This document shows positions 16,884 to 25,884 of a stretch of 64,000 nucleotides of DNA, in pieces. How positions within the stretch are numbered: position 1 is the stretch's first letter; every line of letters begins with the position of its first letter. Both the position numbers and the translations under genes were made by a program. The stretch is from Proteiniclasticum ruminis DSM 24773 (GTDB lineage Bacteria; Bacillota; Clostridia; Clostridiales; Clostridiaceae), in the NCBI RefSeq assembly GCF_000701905.1, contig NZ_JNKC01000001.1, positions 744,001-808,000 of the forward strand, written 5' to 3'. The notes beneath the pieces are model-generated. The model was given only the letters and a program-made list of their open reading frames with translations, had not been told where the DNA came from and did not search any database.

Positions 16884-17351
16884 CTACTGCACCAGAAACT
16901 CAGTGAAGTAGACTTCTGCCACCACATCCTCGCCCAAGGCGGCATTGATGCTGGCTTTGATTTTAACTTTGGCTCCGGCAAGGCCTCCTTCTTTCAGGAG
17001 ATCTTCCGGGGTGTACTCCATGAGGTCATGGATGATGACATCTCTCAGCTGACTGGTCTTGTTGGTCAGTACTGCCGCGTGGTCTTCGTTGGTATAAAGA
17101 AGAGAGACATTTGCTTTTAGATACGTTGTTTTCTTTCCTTCTGTTCTCAGATTCACCACATAAGAATCCATGGGCATCACAAACTCCTCGTGTTTCTGAA
17201 ATCTTGCCATGATATCCGAGATTTTGATGTCTGTGGCGATGAATACCATTGCTACAGACCCCACCATGATGATGAAACTCATGATCACGATGATGATCAC
17301 CAGCACATTGGGTTTCTTTTTTTCTTTTTTCTGCTTTTCTTCCTGAGCCAT
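16884..17351 (-). CDS. fliL: stator-associated protein FliL
   Basis: A single-pass inner membrane protein, 155 aa. It has a lysine-rich cytoplasmic start, a membrane helix at about 15-36 and an extracytoplasmic FliL domain (SYVVNLRTEGKKTTYLKANVS). It supports stator function. It is located directly after motB in the operon. Confidence 0.92.
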   Translation of the reverse strand: MAQEEKQKKEKKKPNVLVIIIVIMSFIIMVGSVAMVFIATDIKISDIMARFQKHEEFVMPMDSYVVNLRTEGKKTTYLKANVSLLYTNEDHAAVLTNKTSQLRDVIIHDLMEYTPEDLLKEGGLAGAKVKIKASINAALGEDVVAEVYFTEFLVQ

Positions 17352-17354
17352 TTC

Positions 17355-18110
17355 CTATTCCTCGCCTTCATCCATGATAATCAGTAAATTCACCCGACGA
17401 TTCAGCGCCCTGTTAGCGTCGGTGTCATTGGACACGATGGGCCTGTATTCGCCATATCCTATGGCGGAAAGCCTTTCCCCTGGAATACGCTTCTCTTCGG
17501 AGAGATATCTCACCACCGCCAGAGCTCTTCCTGCAGAAAGCTCCCAGTTGGTGTCATACTTATTCGAACGGTGAGGTACATTGTCCGTATGTCCCTCCAC
17601 CACAATCTCATTTTCAAAAGAGAGAAAGAGCCCTTCAAGATCTGACAGAAGGTTTCTTCCTGAGTCCTTGATCACAGCTTCTCCCGATTCAAAAAGGATG
17701 GCTTCACGGATGTTTACAAAGACCCCGCTTTTATTGAGGTTTACCGTCACCTCCGCTTGGAGTCCTTCACTGCTCACATAGTCTTTCACCTGCTCATACA
17801 TCTTCAGTGTATTCTCAGAGATGGTTGGGTCCAGTTCATCCTCTTCTTCTTCATGTGCGTTTTCTTCTAAAGGTATTTCAGAATTGGGTCCAGGCATCTC
17901 AATGATTGTGCTTCCTGAACTTCCAGACAGCACCGACTGAAGTGAATTAGCAATCTGCTGAAATTTCTGGGCATCAAGATTCGACATGGAATAAAGAAGT
18001 ATAAAAAACGTCAAAAGAAGAGTCACCATATCTGAAAAAGTCGTCATCCAGGCTGGTGATCCTGAGCTTTGTGGTGCTTCTGATTTTCTTGGTTTTCTTC
18101 CCTTACTCAT
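17355..18110 (-). CDS. motB: flagellar stator protein MotB
   Basis: This stator subunit anchors the ion channel to peptidoglycan. It has one membrane helix at about 27-45 containing the essential aspartate (Asp27 in FSDMVTLLLTFF) and a C-terminal OmpA-like peptidoglycan-binding domain (VVEGHTDNVP, NWELSAGRALAV, NRRVNLLI). It is 251 aa. It overlaps motA by eight bases. Proton versus sodium use cannot be decided here. Confidence 0.95.
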   Translation of the reverse strand: MSKGRKPRKSEAPQSSGSPAWMTTFSDMVTLLLTFFILLYSMSNLDAQKFQQIANSLQSVLSGSSGSTIIEMPGPNSEIPLEENAHEEEEDELDPTISENTLKMYEQVKDYVSSEGLQAEVTVNLNKSGVFVNIREAILFESGEAVIKDSGRNLLSDLEGLFLSFENEIVVEGHTDNVPHRSNKYDTNWELSAGRALAVVRYLSEEKRIPGERLSAIGYGEYRPIVSNDTDANRALNRRVNLLIIMDEGEE

Positions 18111-18909
18111 AAGACAGTGCCTCAGATGCGGTGGATCGCTCCGACTGAAGAATCTTCACTTCTTCTGGAGACAGATAGGTCATGAGCTTTTCTTCCAGAA
18201 TTCTAGGATTGGTCCCTGCCTGAATTTCCAGAATCCCTTCAATCGCCATTTCTTTGGATACCATCTCCTCATTGGTCTGGGCTGCCAGGTTAGAGGCAAT
18301 TGGTATGAATATGAGATTTGACAGGAATGAACCGTAGAACGTAGTGATAAGCGCCACAGCCATACCTGAAGCGATGGCTGAGGAGTCTTGAAGGTCTGCA
18401 AGCATAACAATCAGTCCGATGAGCGTTCCAATCATACCAAAAGCAGGTGCCAGTTCTCCCCATTTACTGAAGATGCTCTGTCCCATTCTATGTCTTCTTT
18501 CTGTAGTCTCCATTTTAAGCGTCATAATCTCTTGAATGACATCTGGGTCTATACCATCCACCACCATCTGGAGTCCCGATGTGAGAAACTCATCTTCCAT
18601 ACCCTGAAGATCATCTTCAAGGGCCAGAAGCCCATCTCTTCTTGCTTTTCTTGCCATTTCAGAGAACATGCTGATGAGCTTCACCCGGTCCTGCTCTGGT
18701 TTGTTCACCAGAAGCTTTAGGATCTTAGGCACTTTCATCAGGTCTTTCATGGGAAAGCTGATGACTAGGGCAGAAAATGATCCTCCCAAGGTAATCATCA
18801 CCGATGGAAAATCCCAAAAACTGCCCAGGTTCCCCCCCAACTGTATAGACCAGACCACAAGAATGATTCCCGATACCAGTCCCAATACCGCACTGTAACT
18901 TTTTTTCAT
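18103..18909 (-). CDS. motA: flagellar stator protein MotA
   Basis: This is a four-helix membrane stator subunit. It converts ion flow into torque with its charged cytoplasmic loop (about residues 60-145). It is 268 aa, with the MotA signature MIGTLIGLIVMLADLQD and the helices near 170-205. It overlaps flbD by four bases and motB by eight, implying coupled translation. Confidence 0.95.
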   Translation of the reverse strand: MKKSYSAVLGLVSGIILVVWSIQLGGNLGSFWDFPSVMITLGGSFSALVISFPMKDLMKVPKILKLLVNKPEQDRVKLISMFSEMARKARRDGLLALEDDLQGMEDEFLTSGLQMVVDGIDPDVIQEIMTLKMETTERRHRMGQSIFSKWGELAPAFGMIGTLIGLIVMLADLQDSSAIASGMAVALITTFYGSFLSNLIFIPIASNLAAQTNEEMVSKEMAIEGILEIQAGTNPRILEEKLMTYLSPEEVKILQSERSTASEALSYE

Positions 18910-19130
18910 TTCGCGTCACCCTCCAGAACGCCTGCAAAAATCTGTCTTTTGTAGGCCACTATTTTTTGAACTATTTCGTCCGCAGTTTCCTTGACACGAA
19001 GGGTTTTACCATCGGTCAAAGTGATCAGTGAATCTGCAAGAGGCTCCACTTTATAGATTAAATCGATATTCAGATAGAAATCGCTGCCATTTAACGCAGT
19101 GAGTTTGATCATAGGTTTCGCCTCCTCCAT
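18906..19130 (-). CDS. flbD: FlbD/SwrD-family protein
   Basis: This 74-aa FlbD-family protein (ITLTDGKTLRVKETADEIVQKIVAYK) is always found next to motA or flgE in Gram-positive flagellar operons. In Bacillus the homologue SwrD raises stator-derived torque. It is unrelated to the Caulobacter regulator also called FlbD. It follows a sigma-28-like promoter and overlaps motA by four bases. Confidence 0.9.
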   Translation of the reverse strand: MEEAKPMIKLTALNGSDFYLNIDLIYKVEPLADSLITLTDGKTLRVKETADEIVQKIVAYKRQIFAGVLEGDAK

Positions 19131-19148
19131 ATCACTGTTCTACTTAAC

Positions 19149-19175
19149 CAATCGGCTGTTTAAGGAGAATCTTTA
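19149..19175 (-). promoter_or_regulatory. sigma-28-like promoter upstream of flbD-motA-motB
   Basis: On the minus strand there is TAAA (19172-19175), a 15-base spacer and GCCGATTG (19149-19156); the consensus is TAAA-N15-GCCGATAA. The same bases form an ATCGGCT/AGCCGAT inverted repeat, so a hairpin is an alternative reading. Confidence 0.6.
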
Positions 19176-19205
19176 GCCGATCCTCCAAATTGCGTGAAAT
19201 TTTCC

Positions 19206-20114
19206 CTATCTCTTCAGGCTCAAAAGCTCCTGAAGCATTTCGTCTGAAGTGGTGATGGTTCTTGAGTTTGCCTGGTAGGATCTGGAGGTGATGATGAGGT
19301 CTGTGAACTCATTGGCCAGATCCACATTGGACATTTCCAGCACACCGGAACGCACAAGGCCATATCCTTCGGAGTTTGCTGTGCTCTTCACATCGTCTCC
19401 GGAGTTTCTGGAAGCCCTGTAGTTGTTGTTTCCCATTTTCTCAAGACCTTCAGGGTTTTCAAACTTTGCGAGAACCATTCTGCCAATCTCTCTGGCCACA
19501 CCATCATCGTAAACACCGATAATGGTACCGCTGGAGTCGATGGAGAAGGTTTCCAGATTCACATTCACAGCATTGCCATCGGCGTCTGTGTAAGAAAGCT
19601 CATTGGTGATCTTCAGCGTCTGGAGATTGGAAGGTTCAAAGTCAGCAGGCCAGGTTTCATTTTCAAAATCATACATCTGTCCCACCACTCGGTAACCGGA
19701 AGCATTCACAAGGTTTCCAAGGCTGTCTCTGTAGAACGCGCCATCTCTTGTGTAAAGCCTCTGATTGATGGGCTGGCCTTCCGGCACATTTTCCTGGGTC
19801 ACGATGAAAAATCCAGTACCTTCCACCGCAAAATCCAGATCTCTGTTGGTTGGCTGCAGACCTCCGTTGGTCATGATGGTGTCGATGGCACCAACCTTTA
19901 CTCCAAGGCCCACCTGCTGTGCGTTTACGCCCCCGATGGCCTCTTCTGTGCTGGCCTGTGCATAGGCAAGGGTCTGACTCAGCATATCCTGGAATCTTGC
20001 TCTGCCGGATTTAAAGCCGGTGGTATTCACATTGGCGATATTATTACCGATTACGTCCATTTTTACCTGATTGGTTCTCATTCCGCTAACTCCGGAATAA
20101 AGGGATCTTAACAT
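19206..20114 (-). CDS. flgE: flagellar hook protein FlgE (short type)
   Basis: This hook subunit is 302 aa, the short Bacillus-like form. It has the N-terminal rod/hook motif (DVIGNNIANVNTTGFK), GTGFFIV and TRDGAFY elements and a C-terminal stacking helix (SNVDLANEFTDLIITSRSYQANSRTI). Position after flgD and the TIGR02530 gene supports hook rather than rod. ATG 20114 follows AGGAGG. Confidence 0.9.
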   Translation of the reverse strand: MLRSLYSGVSGMRTNQVKMDVIGNNIANVNTTGFKSGRARFQDMLSQTLAYAQASTEEAIGGVNAQQVGLGVKVGAIDTIMTNGGLQPTNRDLDFAVEGTGFFIVTQENVPEGQPINQRLYTRDGAFYRDSLGNLVNASGYRVVGQMYDFENETWPADFEPSNLQTLKITNELSYTDADGNAVNVNLETFSIDSSGTIIGVYDDGVAREIGRMVLAKFENPEGLEKMGNNNYRASRNSGDDVKSTANSEGYGLVRSGVLEMSNVDLANEFTDLIITSRSYQANSRTITTSDEMLQELLSLKR

Positions 20115-20211
20115 GATAAATTCCTCCTAGGATGTTTATTTTTTCCTTTTTCTGTACTTTGCATCCATCGTTCAGCAAAGTCTCTATGGCTTCCTCAAGA
20201 GGTCCAGCCAT
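20086..20211 (-). CDS. possible 41-aa ORF coupled by TAATG
   Basis: The stop of the TIGR02530 gene and an ATG overlap as TAATG (20209-20213). The frame starting there (MAGPLEEAIETLLNDGCKVQ...) runs 41 codons through the gap and 29 bases into flgE. No Shine-Dalgarno is needed for reinitiation at TAATG. Against it: it carries the flgE ribosome site inside its coding region and resembles no family I know. Confidence 0.3.
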   Translation of the reverse strand: MAGPLEEAIETLLNDGCKVQKKEKINILGGIYHVKIPLFRS

Positions 20212-20582
20212 TACTTGATTTTCATAAAACTGTCGATATTGGTGATGGTCTCAATCTCCGCATCCTTCATGGCAGTGATGATGGTACGGTTTCTGATGCT
20301 AGCGATGAATGCGGCATCTTTATATAAAAGAAGTCCCTCTCTGGCACCTTTCTGATCTAAGGTATCCACAGCATCATTGATCTTTTTCATGTCTTCCTCT
20401 GAAAGAGAGATGTCCCTCTTGTCCATGCGGTCTTTGGCATGGGCAGACAATTTTACTGTCTCTTTGGTTTTTTGAATAGACTCCAGATAAAGGCGCTCAA
20501 AATCACCTGAAGGCTTCTTCCCCTGGACCTGTCCCGGATGAGCGGATGGGATGATCTGACCGTTTTGAATTTTAAAGGACAT
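20211..20582 (-). CDS. flagellar operon protein, TIGR02530 family
   Basis: A 123-aa soluble protein with the family core (LSAHAKDRMDKRDISLSEED...INDAVDTLDQKGAREGLLLY). It is found in Gram-positive flagellar operons between flgD and flgE. Function is not established; a role in hook assembly is inferred only from position. It overlaps flgD by 11 bases. Confidence 0.85.
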   Translation of the reverse strand: MSFKIQNGQIIPSAHPGQVQGKKPSGDFERLYLESIQKTKETVKLSAHAKDRMDKRDISLSEEDMKKINDAVDTLDQKGAREGLLLYKDAAFIASIRNRTIITAMKDAEIETITNIDSFMKIK

Positions 20583-21006
20583 CTTCCTTCCCTCCGATCT
20601 CTTCTATATAGCCCATGGGATACTCTTTACCATTCACCACAGGGTAGGCAACCCCTTCCCGGTATCTGACTTTCTCCACGATGCCCGTGAATCTTTCTTC
20701 ACCGTCAAAAATACTGACTTCTTTGCCCACCAGGGAAAACGACATCTGCTGCTGAGACAGCATGGTCATGGTGCCTATGCTTGAAACCAGATTGTTCATC
20801 TGCTCCAGCATGGTGAACTGCGTCATCTGATTGATATACTCTGTAGGGTCTGAACTGTTTCCACCCAAAGGATCCATATGCTGCAGCTGGGCGGTAAGGA
20901 TTTTCAAAAAGTCATTGACGTCCAATGTATCATTGGATTTCACCTCTTTCTGACCGTTCACGTTGGTGCCCTGTACACCGATTCCGTTGATTCTCATTTT
21001 TTTCAC
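20572..21006 (-). CDS. flgD: flagellar hook cap protein FlgD
   Basis: This is a hook-capping scaffold that guides FlgE polymerisation. It is 144 aa with the FlgD N-terminal signature (NDFLKILTAQLQHMDPL followed by YINQMTQFTMLEQMNNL) and a short C-terminal part. It precedes the TIGR02530 and flgE genes, the usual order. Confidence 0.93.
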   Translation of the reverse strand: MKKMRINGIGVQGTNVNGQKEVKSNDTLDVNDFLKILTAQLQHMDPLGGNSSDPTEYINQMTQFTMLEQMNNLVSSIGTMTMLSQQQMSFSLVGKEVSIFDGEERFTGIVEKVRYREGVAYPVVNGKEYPMGYIEEIGGKEDVL

Positions 21007-21014
21007 CTGCTTTC

Positions 21015-22265
21015 TTATGCAAGAATACTGATGCCCTCCTGGTTTTTCAGGACAGCTGGGCTGTACGAGCTCTTTTTATCAGTTACTTTTCCATACCCTC
21101 TTACTGTCATCTCCTGAGATCTCTTTCTCATCTCATCCTGAGGATTCTTCCCCTGAAAGTTCTGACCGTTCTCAGAGAGTCCTGTGGACACTTCCAGCTT
21201 CACCACCTGTATGTTCTGGGCCTTCAGGCTTTCCTGCAGCTCCAGAAGTTTCCCCTGGAAAATCTGTCGGATTTCCTGACTTTCTGTCATGAGTTTCCCT
21301 GTAATCTTTCCATGTTCCATGGAAAGAGTCAGTTCCATCTCCCCCAGTTCTTCCGGATGAAGTCTCAGTTTCATGGTGGTTTTATCCCCATTTTTCAGCG
21401 TCTCCATGGATTTTACCATGGCATCTTCTGTGATTTTGAGGTTTTGGCTCATCTCCTGTTCTGTCACTTTGACAGCTTTTCCATCAGGCAGTCTCACTTC
21501 CTTTACTGGATAAGGCTCGGTTCCAACCTGGAGAAGATCATTCTTCTCAGAGGCTTCCTGCTCTCCTTCCTCTTTCTGTGAAAGTGGTGCGGGATTTTCT
21601 GAAATCTTTTCAAGTGCACCGTCCATCTGAAGAGATACTGGATTGTCTAGACTTTCCACAGCATCTGCACTTTCATCCACAGCTGCGCTCACAGTCTTCC
21701 CCGTCTCCTGGCTTAGGATGCTTCGAAAAGCCACCTCATGGACCGTATCCATTGCATTCTTTTGTCCCTGCTGCACCACTTCCAGACTTTTCATTCCAGA
21801 GGGCTCTTTCCCCTCCAATGAGGAGATCAGCTCTTCCTTTTTCATTTTCAGTATGTCCAGCACTGCATGATACATCTTCTTGTCTCCTGTTTCCAAAGAT
21901 CCGAGAAGATTGCTGACCTGCTGAAATTCCAGATCATCCTTTGGGTTTCCTTGAACTTCTTTCAGAAAACTAATGCTTTCTTCCAGAGTATTCTCCGGTG
22001 TTTTTGCCTGAAGGTTCTCTTCTGGCACTTTCGAGAATATCATCCCCACAAGTACCGCTGCAGCTTCATCTAGAGGCAGTTGTTCTTCTTTCTCCACTGC
22101 TTCAACACCACTTTGATCAAAAACAGCCTCGGGTTCTATCCCGCCCTGTCCTGTCACCTTCTGCAGCAAAGCGGAAAAAAGTTCTCCGTCCACTTCCATT
22201 GCGGTCCCTGCCGTATTTTCCAAACCTTTTGTGCCCATCATGAGATTCATGATGTTTGTTCTCAT
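21015..22265 (-). CDS. fliK: hook-length control protein FliK
   Basis: This secreted molecular ruler triggers the FlhB switch. It has a long variable N-terminal and middle region (Gln/Glu/Ser-rich) and a conserved C-terminal Flg_hook domain (MKLRLHPEELGEMELTLSME...). About 416 aa. I prefer ATG 22265 with AAGGAGG 11 bases upstream; an in-frame GTG at 22277 overlaps that ribosome site. Positioned between fliJ and flgD. Confidence 0.9.
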   Translation of the reverse strand: MRTNIMNLMMGTKGLENTAGTAMEVDGELFSALLQKVTGQGGIEPEAVFDQSGVEAVEKEEQLPLDEAAAVLVGMIFSKVPEENLQAKTPENTLEESISFLKEVQGNPKDDLEFQQVSNLLGSLETGDKKMYHAVLDILKMKKEELISSLEGKEPSGMKSLEVVQQGQKNAMDTVHEVAFRSILSQETGKTVSAAVDESADAVESLDNPVSLQMDGALEKISENPAPLSQKEEGEQEASEKNDLLQVGTEPYPVKEVRLPDGKAVKVTEQEMSQNLKITEDAMVKSMETLKNGDKTTMKLRLHPEELGEMELTLSMEHGKITGKLMTESQEIRQIFQGKLLELQESLKAQNIQVVKLEVSTGLSENGQNFQGKNPQDEMRKRSQEMTVRGYGKVTDKKSSYSPAVLKNQEGISILA

Positions 22266-22352
22266 ATCATTTCTCACCTCCTTTCAGTATTCAGTTTTTT
22301 GAAAGCTTTAAAATGGATCCTTTTGCTTTCTTTGTGCATCTATGAATAAAAG

Positions 22353-22772
22353 TTACTTGGCAAATCTCATAACGCTGAGATCATCCAGCTCCTTCTGTTC
22401 CGTATTGAGGAGGTCCAGGCGATATTTCTCCTGATCCTTTTCTTTCAGCATCTCCATGATTTTCCGGTCCTTTCTGGCTTCAATAAGCACATGCTGTGCA
22501 GCCTCTGCTTTCACAGAGATTTCCTGCACTTTGCTCACCTGCCTGTCCACTTCCGCTTTCAGTTTTTCCCTGTATAAAAAACCCATTTTCATCCCATAAA
22601 GGTCCTGCTGCTTCACTTTCTTCTTTTCTTCCAGCGTTTCCTGAAGATCCTTCAGGTGCTCCTCTTCTCTGCGAAGCTTATGGGTGATTTTAGCAAAGTC
22701 TTCCACTTTGACTTTTTCCACATTCTCCCGGTATTCCAGAACTTTATCCATTTTGAACTTGTAGCTCTTCAT
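22353..22772 (-). CDS. fliJ: flagellar export chaperone FliJ
   Basis: A 139-aa antiparallel coiled coil, charged throughout, with no membrane helix. It is the stalk of the FliH-FliI ATPase complex and escorts export chaperones. The FliJ-like start (YKFKMDKVLEYRENVEKVKV) and its position after fliI support the call. ATG 22772 follows AAGGAG. Confidence 0.92.
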   Translation of the reverse strand: MKSYKFKMDKVLEYRENVEKVKVEDFAKITHKLRREEEHLKDLQETLEEKKKVKQQDLYGMKMGFLYREKLKAEVDRQVSKVQEISVKAEAAQHVLIEARKDRKIMEMLKEKDQEKYRLDLLNTEQKELDDLSVMRFAK

Positions 22773-22808
22773 GTCTTTACTCCTTCCTGAAATGACTTTT
22801 TATCGGTC

Positions 22809-24122
22809 TCACCTTCTGCCAAAGATTTTATGGAGCTCTTCCACTGTTTCTTCAAAGCTTCTGGCATCCTCCACATCCTGTTTCAGGAAGCGGTCAATGA
22901 GGGGTTTCAGTTCCACCGCTTTGTCAAGATCCGGATTTCTTCCCTTTGCGTAAGCTCCCACATTGATGAGATCTTCTGACTCCTGATATCTGGCCATATT
23001 CTCCTTGAGCTTTCCTGCAAAGTCATAATGCTCTTTGGAGACAATCTCCTTCATGACTCTTGACACACTCTGCTGGACATCGATGGAGGGGAAGTGGTTC
23101 TTTCCTGCAAGCTTTCTTGTAAGTACGATATGCCCGTCCAGGATACCCCGGACCGCATCGGCTATGGGTTCATTCATATCATCCCCCTCCACCAGTACTG
23201 TGTAGAAAGCGGTGATGGAACCGTCTTTGGACATACCGCTTCTTTCCAGAAGCTTAGGGAGCGTTGCAAACACCGATGGTGTGTATCCTCTGGTGGTAGG
23301 CGGCTCTCCGATGGCAAGACCAATCTCTCTTTGGGCCATGGCAAATCTTGTGACAGAATCCATCATGAACATAACTTTTTTGCCCTGATCTCTGAAATAC
23401 TCTGCAATGGCTGTGGCCACATACGCCCCCTTAAGTCTCACTAGAGGAGGCTGGTCTGAGGTGGCACAGATCACAACAGATTTCTTGTACCCGTCGGGTC
23501 CAAGATCTCTTTCGATAAATTCAAGCACCTCACGGCCTCTCTCGCCGATGAGACCGATGACATTGACATCCGCATCAGAGTATCTGGCAATCATCCCAAG
23601 GAGGGTGCTTTTACCCACTCCGCTTCCTGCAAAAATACCGATACGCTGACCTTCTCCACAGGTGAGAATACCATCTATGGCTTTGACCCCTGTACTCATG
23701 ACCTCTTCGATCTTTCTTCTCTGGAAAGGATTTGGCGGCATATTGTTGATGTCTCCAAATCCCGTGAGTTTTCTTTTGATCTCATCCATGGGATTCCCAA
23801 GTCCATCCACCGTTGTGCCAAGTAGCTCATCTCCCACTTTGACCTTCAGTGCACTGCCTGTAGGAAGCACCAGGCATCCCGGACCAATTCCCTGCACATC
23901 GCCCAGAGGCATAAGAAGAACACCGTCATCCTCAAACCCCACTACCTCTGCAGAAATCCTGTTGCGCTCATCCAGAAGAATTTCACATACTTCTCCCACA
24001 AAAACCTTCAGACCAACTGCATGGATGATGAGTCCGATGACTTTTTTCACTTTTCCCATTTTCAGTGATAAGGTGCTTTCATCCAAAAGGTCTTCCAGTC
24101 TGTCAAAGTGAACCTCTGTCAT
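22809..24122 (-). CDS. fliI: flagellum-specific ATPase FliI
   Basis: This F1-like hexameric ATPase energises flagellar protein export. The P loop GSGVGKST lies at about residues 166-173. Other F-type motifs are GLIGERGREV and MMDSVTRFAMAQREIGLAIGEPP (split across the catalytic face). ATG 24122 is chosen because AAGGAGG lies six bases upstream; the longer frame from a TTG at 24143 would overlap fliH and contain that ribosome site. About 437 aa. Confidence 0.96.
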   Translation of the reverse strand: MTEVHFDRLEDLLDESTLSLKMGKVKKVIGLIIHAVGLKVFVGEVCEILLDERNRISAEVVGFEDDGVLLMPLGDVQGIGPGCLVLPTGSALKVKVGDELLGTTVDGLGNPMDEIKRKLTGFGDINNMPPNPFQRRKIEEVMSTGVKAIDGILTCGEGQRIGIFAGSGVGKSTLLGMIARYSDADVNVIGLIGERGREVLEFIERDLGPDGYKKSVVICATSDQPPLVRLKGAYVATAIAEYFRDQGKKVMFMMDSVTRFAMAQREIGLAIGEPPTTRGYTPSVFATLPKLLERSGMSKDGSITAFYTVLVEGDDMNEPIADAVRGILDGHIVLTRKLAGKNHFPSIDVQQSVSRVMKEIVSKEHYDFAGKLKENMARYQESEDLINVGAYAKGRNPDLDKAVELKPLIDRFLKQDVEDARSFEETVEELHKIFGRR

Positions 24123-24135
24123 CTTTCTCCTCCTT

Positions 24136-24906
24136 CTAGCCAAGGGCCAGTGCTATGAATCTGTCCAGCTGTTTTCTTATCGACAGGTCTGTAATCTGAT
24201 GCTCGTTCTCCACCCGGATATCCAGCTCTCCAAGGGCCTTGTCCGGCAGGATCAGAATATGAGCGTTGGGACATGTTTTTTCCATTTCAGGCACATAACG
24301 CTTCACCTGATCCACCTTACAAGGATTGCAGCTGATGATGACATTCTGCACTTTGCCGTATTCCTGAAGAACAGGCCGTGCCAGAAGCATCACATCCTCC
24401 TCACTTTCCTTAATGACTTTTTCGAGGATTTTTTCTGCAATTTTTGCTGAAAGCCTCAGAATCCTCTCCTCATTCTCAAAAAGATAGTCTTTTGCGGCTT
24501 TTTCCGCTTCTTCCAGGTAGGAAAGCGCCTCCTGCCTTATGGACTCTGCCTCCTGATAGGCTGATTCTCTACCGAGTCTCACACCTTCCTCTATACCTTC
24601 GTTTCTAGCCTCTTCCAGTACTCTTTCCCGTTCTTTCTGGAGATCTTGACGGGCTTTTTCCAGCATGGCGTTTTTTTTGATTTCGATTTCTTCCTCCAGA
24701 TTCTTACGGATCTCACGCTTCACCACATCCATGGGATCTTCTCTTTTGATGATCTTTCTTATCTCATCCTGTTTCAGCGCTTCTGTCTTCTCCATATACT
24801 GGGAAAGATCCAGAGAGGTGAGTTTCTTTTCTTCTAGAGGCTCTGTATTTTTGATTATTCTATACGATAATGCTATCGGAATCACCTCTTCCAATGACGA
24901 TTTCAC
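24136..24906 (-). CDS. fliH: flagellar assembly protein FliH
   Basis: This negative regulator and stator-like partner of FliI is a 256-aa, strongly charged coiled coil at about 55-160 followed by the FliH C-terminal domain (LSAKIAEKILEKVI...LDIRVENEHQITD). Start is GTG 24906, preceded by GGAGG with 6-base spacing. It overlaps the end of fliG by 47 bases, an unusually long but plausible overlap. Confidence 0.88.
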   Translation of the reverse strand: MKSSLEEVIPIALSYRIIKNTEPLEEKKLTSLDLSQYMEKTEALKQDEIRKIIKREDPMDVVKREIRKNLEEEIEIKKNAMLEKARQDLQKERERVLEEARNEGIEEGVRLGRESAYQEAESIRQEALSYLEEAEKAAKDYLFENEERILRLSAKIAEKILEKVIKESEEDVMLLARPVLQEYGKVQNVIISCNPCKVDQVKRYVPEMEKTCPNAHILILPDKALGELDIRVENEHQITDLSIRKQLDRFIALALG

Positions 24907-25870
24907 CGGCTTCCTCCAGCCTTCTTATGATGCCCACAATCTTATGCTGCGCTTCCTCCACCGTGGAGAGACGTACAGGCCCCATGAACTCGATGTCTTC
25001 CCGCACAGTGTCCGCTGCTCTCTTGGAGAGATTCGCATAAACCACCGTGGCCACTTCTTCTGAAGCACCCTTGAGGGCCAGAACCAGCTGCTCGTTGTCC
25101 ACTTCCCGAAGAACTCTTTGAATAGAGCTCTTGTCCAGAGTGACAATATCTTCGAAGACAAAAAGATTGGCTTTGATGACTTCTGCCAGCTCCGGCTGAG
25201 TCTTTTCCAGATCGTTCAGAATGTTCTTCTCGGTGGTTCTGTCCACTGAGTTCAGAATCTCCACAAGAGTCTTCACACCGCCAATGTTCTCCGCATCGCT
25301 CTCTATGATGTTGGAGAACTTGTTCTGAAGAATGGACTCAATTTTTTTAATTACTGCAGGAGAAGTCCTGTTGATGACACCAATTCTTTCTGCCACTTCC
25401 GTCTGGAGCTCATGAGGAAACAAAGACAGGACATCCGCAGCTTTATCCGGCTGGATATAGCACATGATGAGCGCTATGGTCTGAGGATGCTCATTGGAAA
25501 GCATATTGGCCAGCTGATGGGTATCCGCTTTCCTCAAGATCGCAAAGGGCATCTCTCTTTGCTGAATCTGTGTCAGCACATCCATGACCTCCTTGGCCCG
25601 GACAGTGCCCAGAGCTTTGGTAAGAAGGTTTCTTGCATAGTCTATGCCGCCATCTATGATGTATTCTCTCGCAGAGGCCATATCCATGAAATCCTCTATG
25701 ATCCGTTCCCGTTCTTGTGGCTCCACATACTCTGTGTTGGCAATCTCATAGGTGACCTTCTGAATCATGGCATCAGGCAGCATCCGAAGGATCTGCGCTG
25801 AAATATCCGGTCCCAGTGAAATCAGCAGGATGGCTGCTTTTTTTATACCGCTGTTTTCTTTACTTTGCAT
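24860..25870 (-). CDS. fliG: flagellar motor switch protein FliG
   Basis: This rotor protein touches both FliF and the stators. It is 336 aa with N, middle and C domains: NEHPQTIALIMCYI in the middle domain and the C-terminal torque helix region (LSKRAADTVREDIEFMGPVRL). It sits between fliF and fliH in the canonical order. Confidence 0.97.
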   Translation of the reverse strand: MQSKENSGIKKAAILLISLGPDISAQILRMLPDAMIQKVTYEIANTEYVEPQERERIIEDFMDMASAREYIIDGGIDYARNLLTKALGTVRAKEVMDVLTQIQQREMPFAILRKADTHQLANMLSNEHPQTIALIMCYIQPDKAADVLSLFPHELQTEVAERIGVINRTSPAVIKKIESILQNKFSNIIESDAENIGGVKTLVEILNSVDRTTEKNILNDLEKTQPELAEVIKANLFVFEDIVTLDKSSIQRVLREVDNEQLVLALKGASEEVATVVYANLSKRAADTVREDIEFMGPVRLSTVEEAQHKIVGIIRRLEEAGEIVIGRGDSDSIIV

Positions 25871-25884
25871 AGGTCATATCACCC

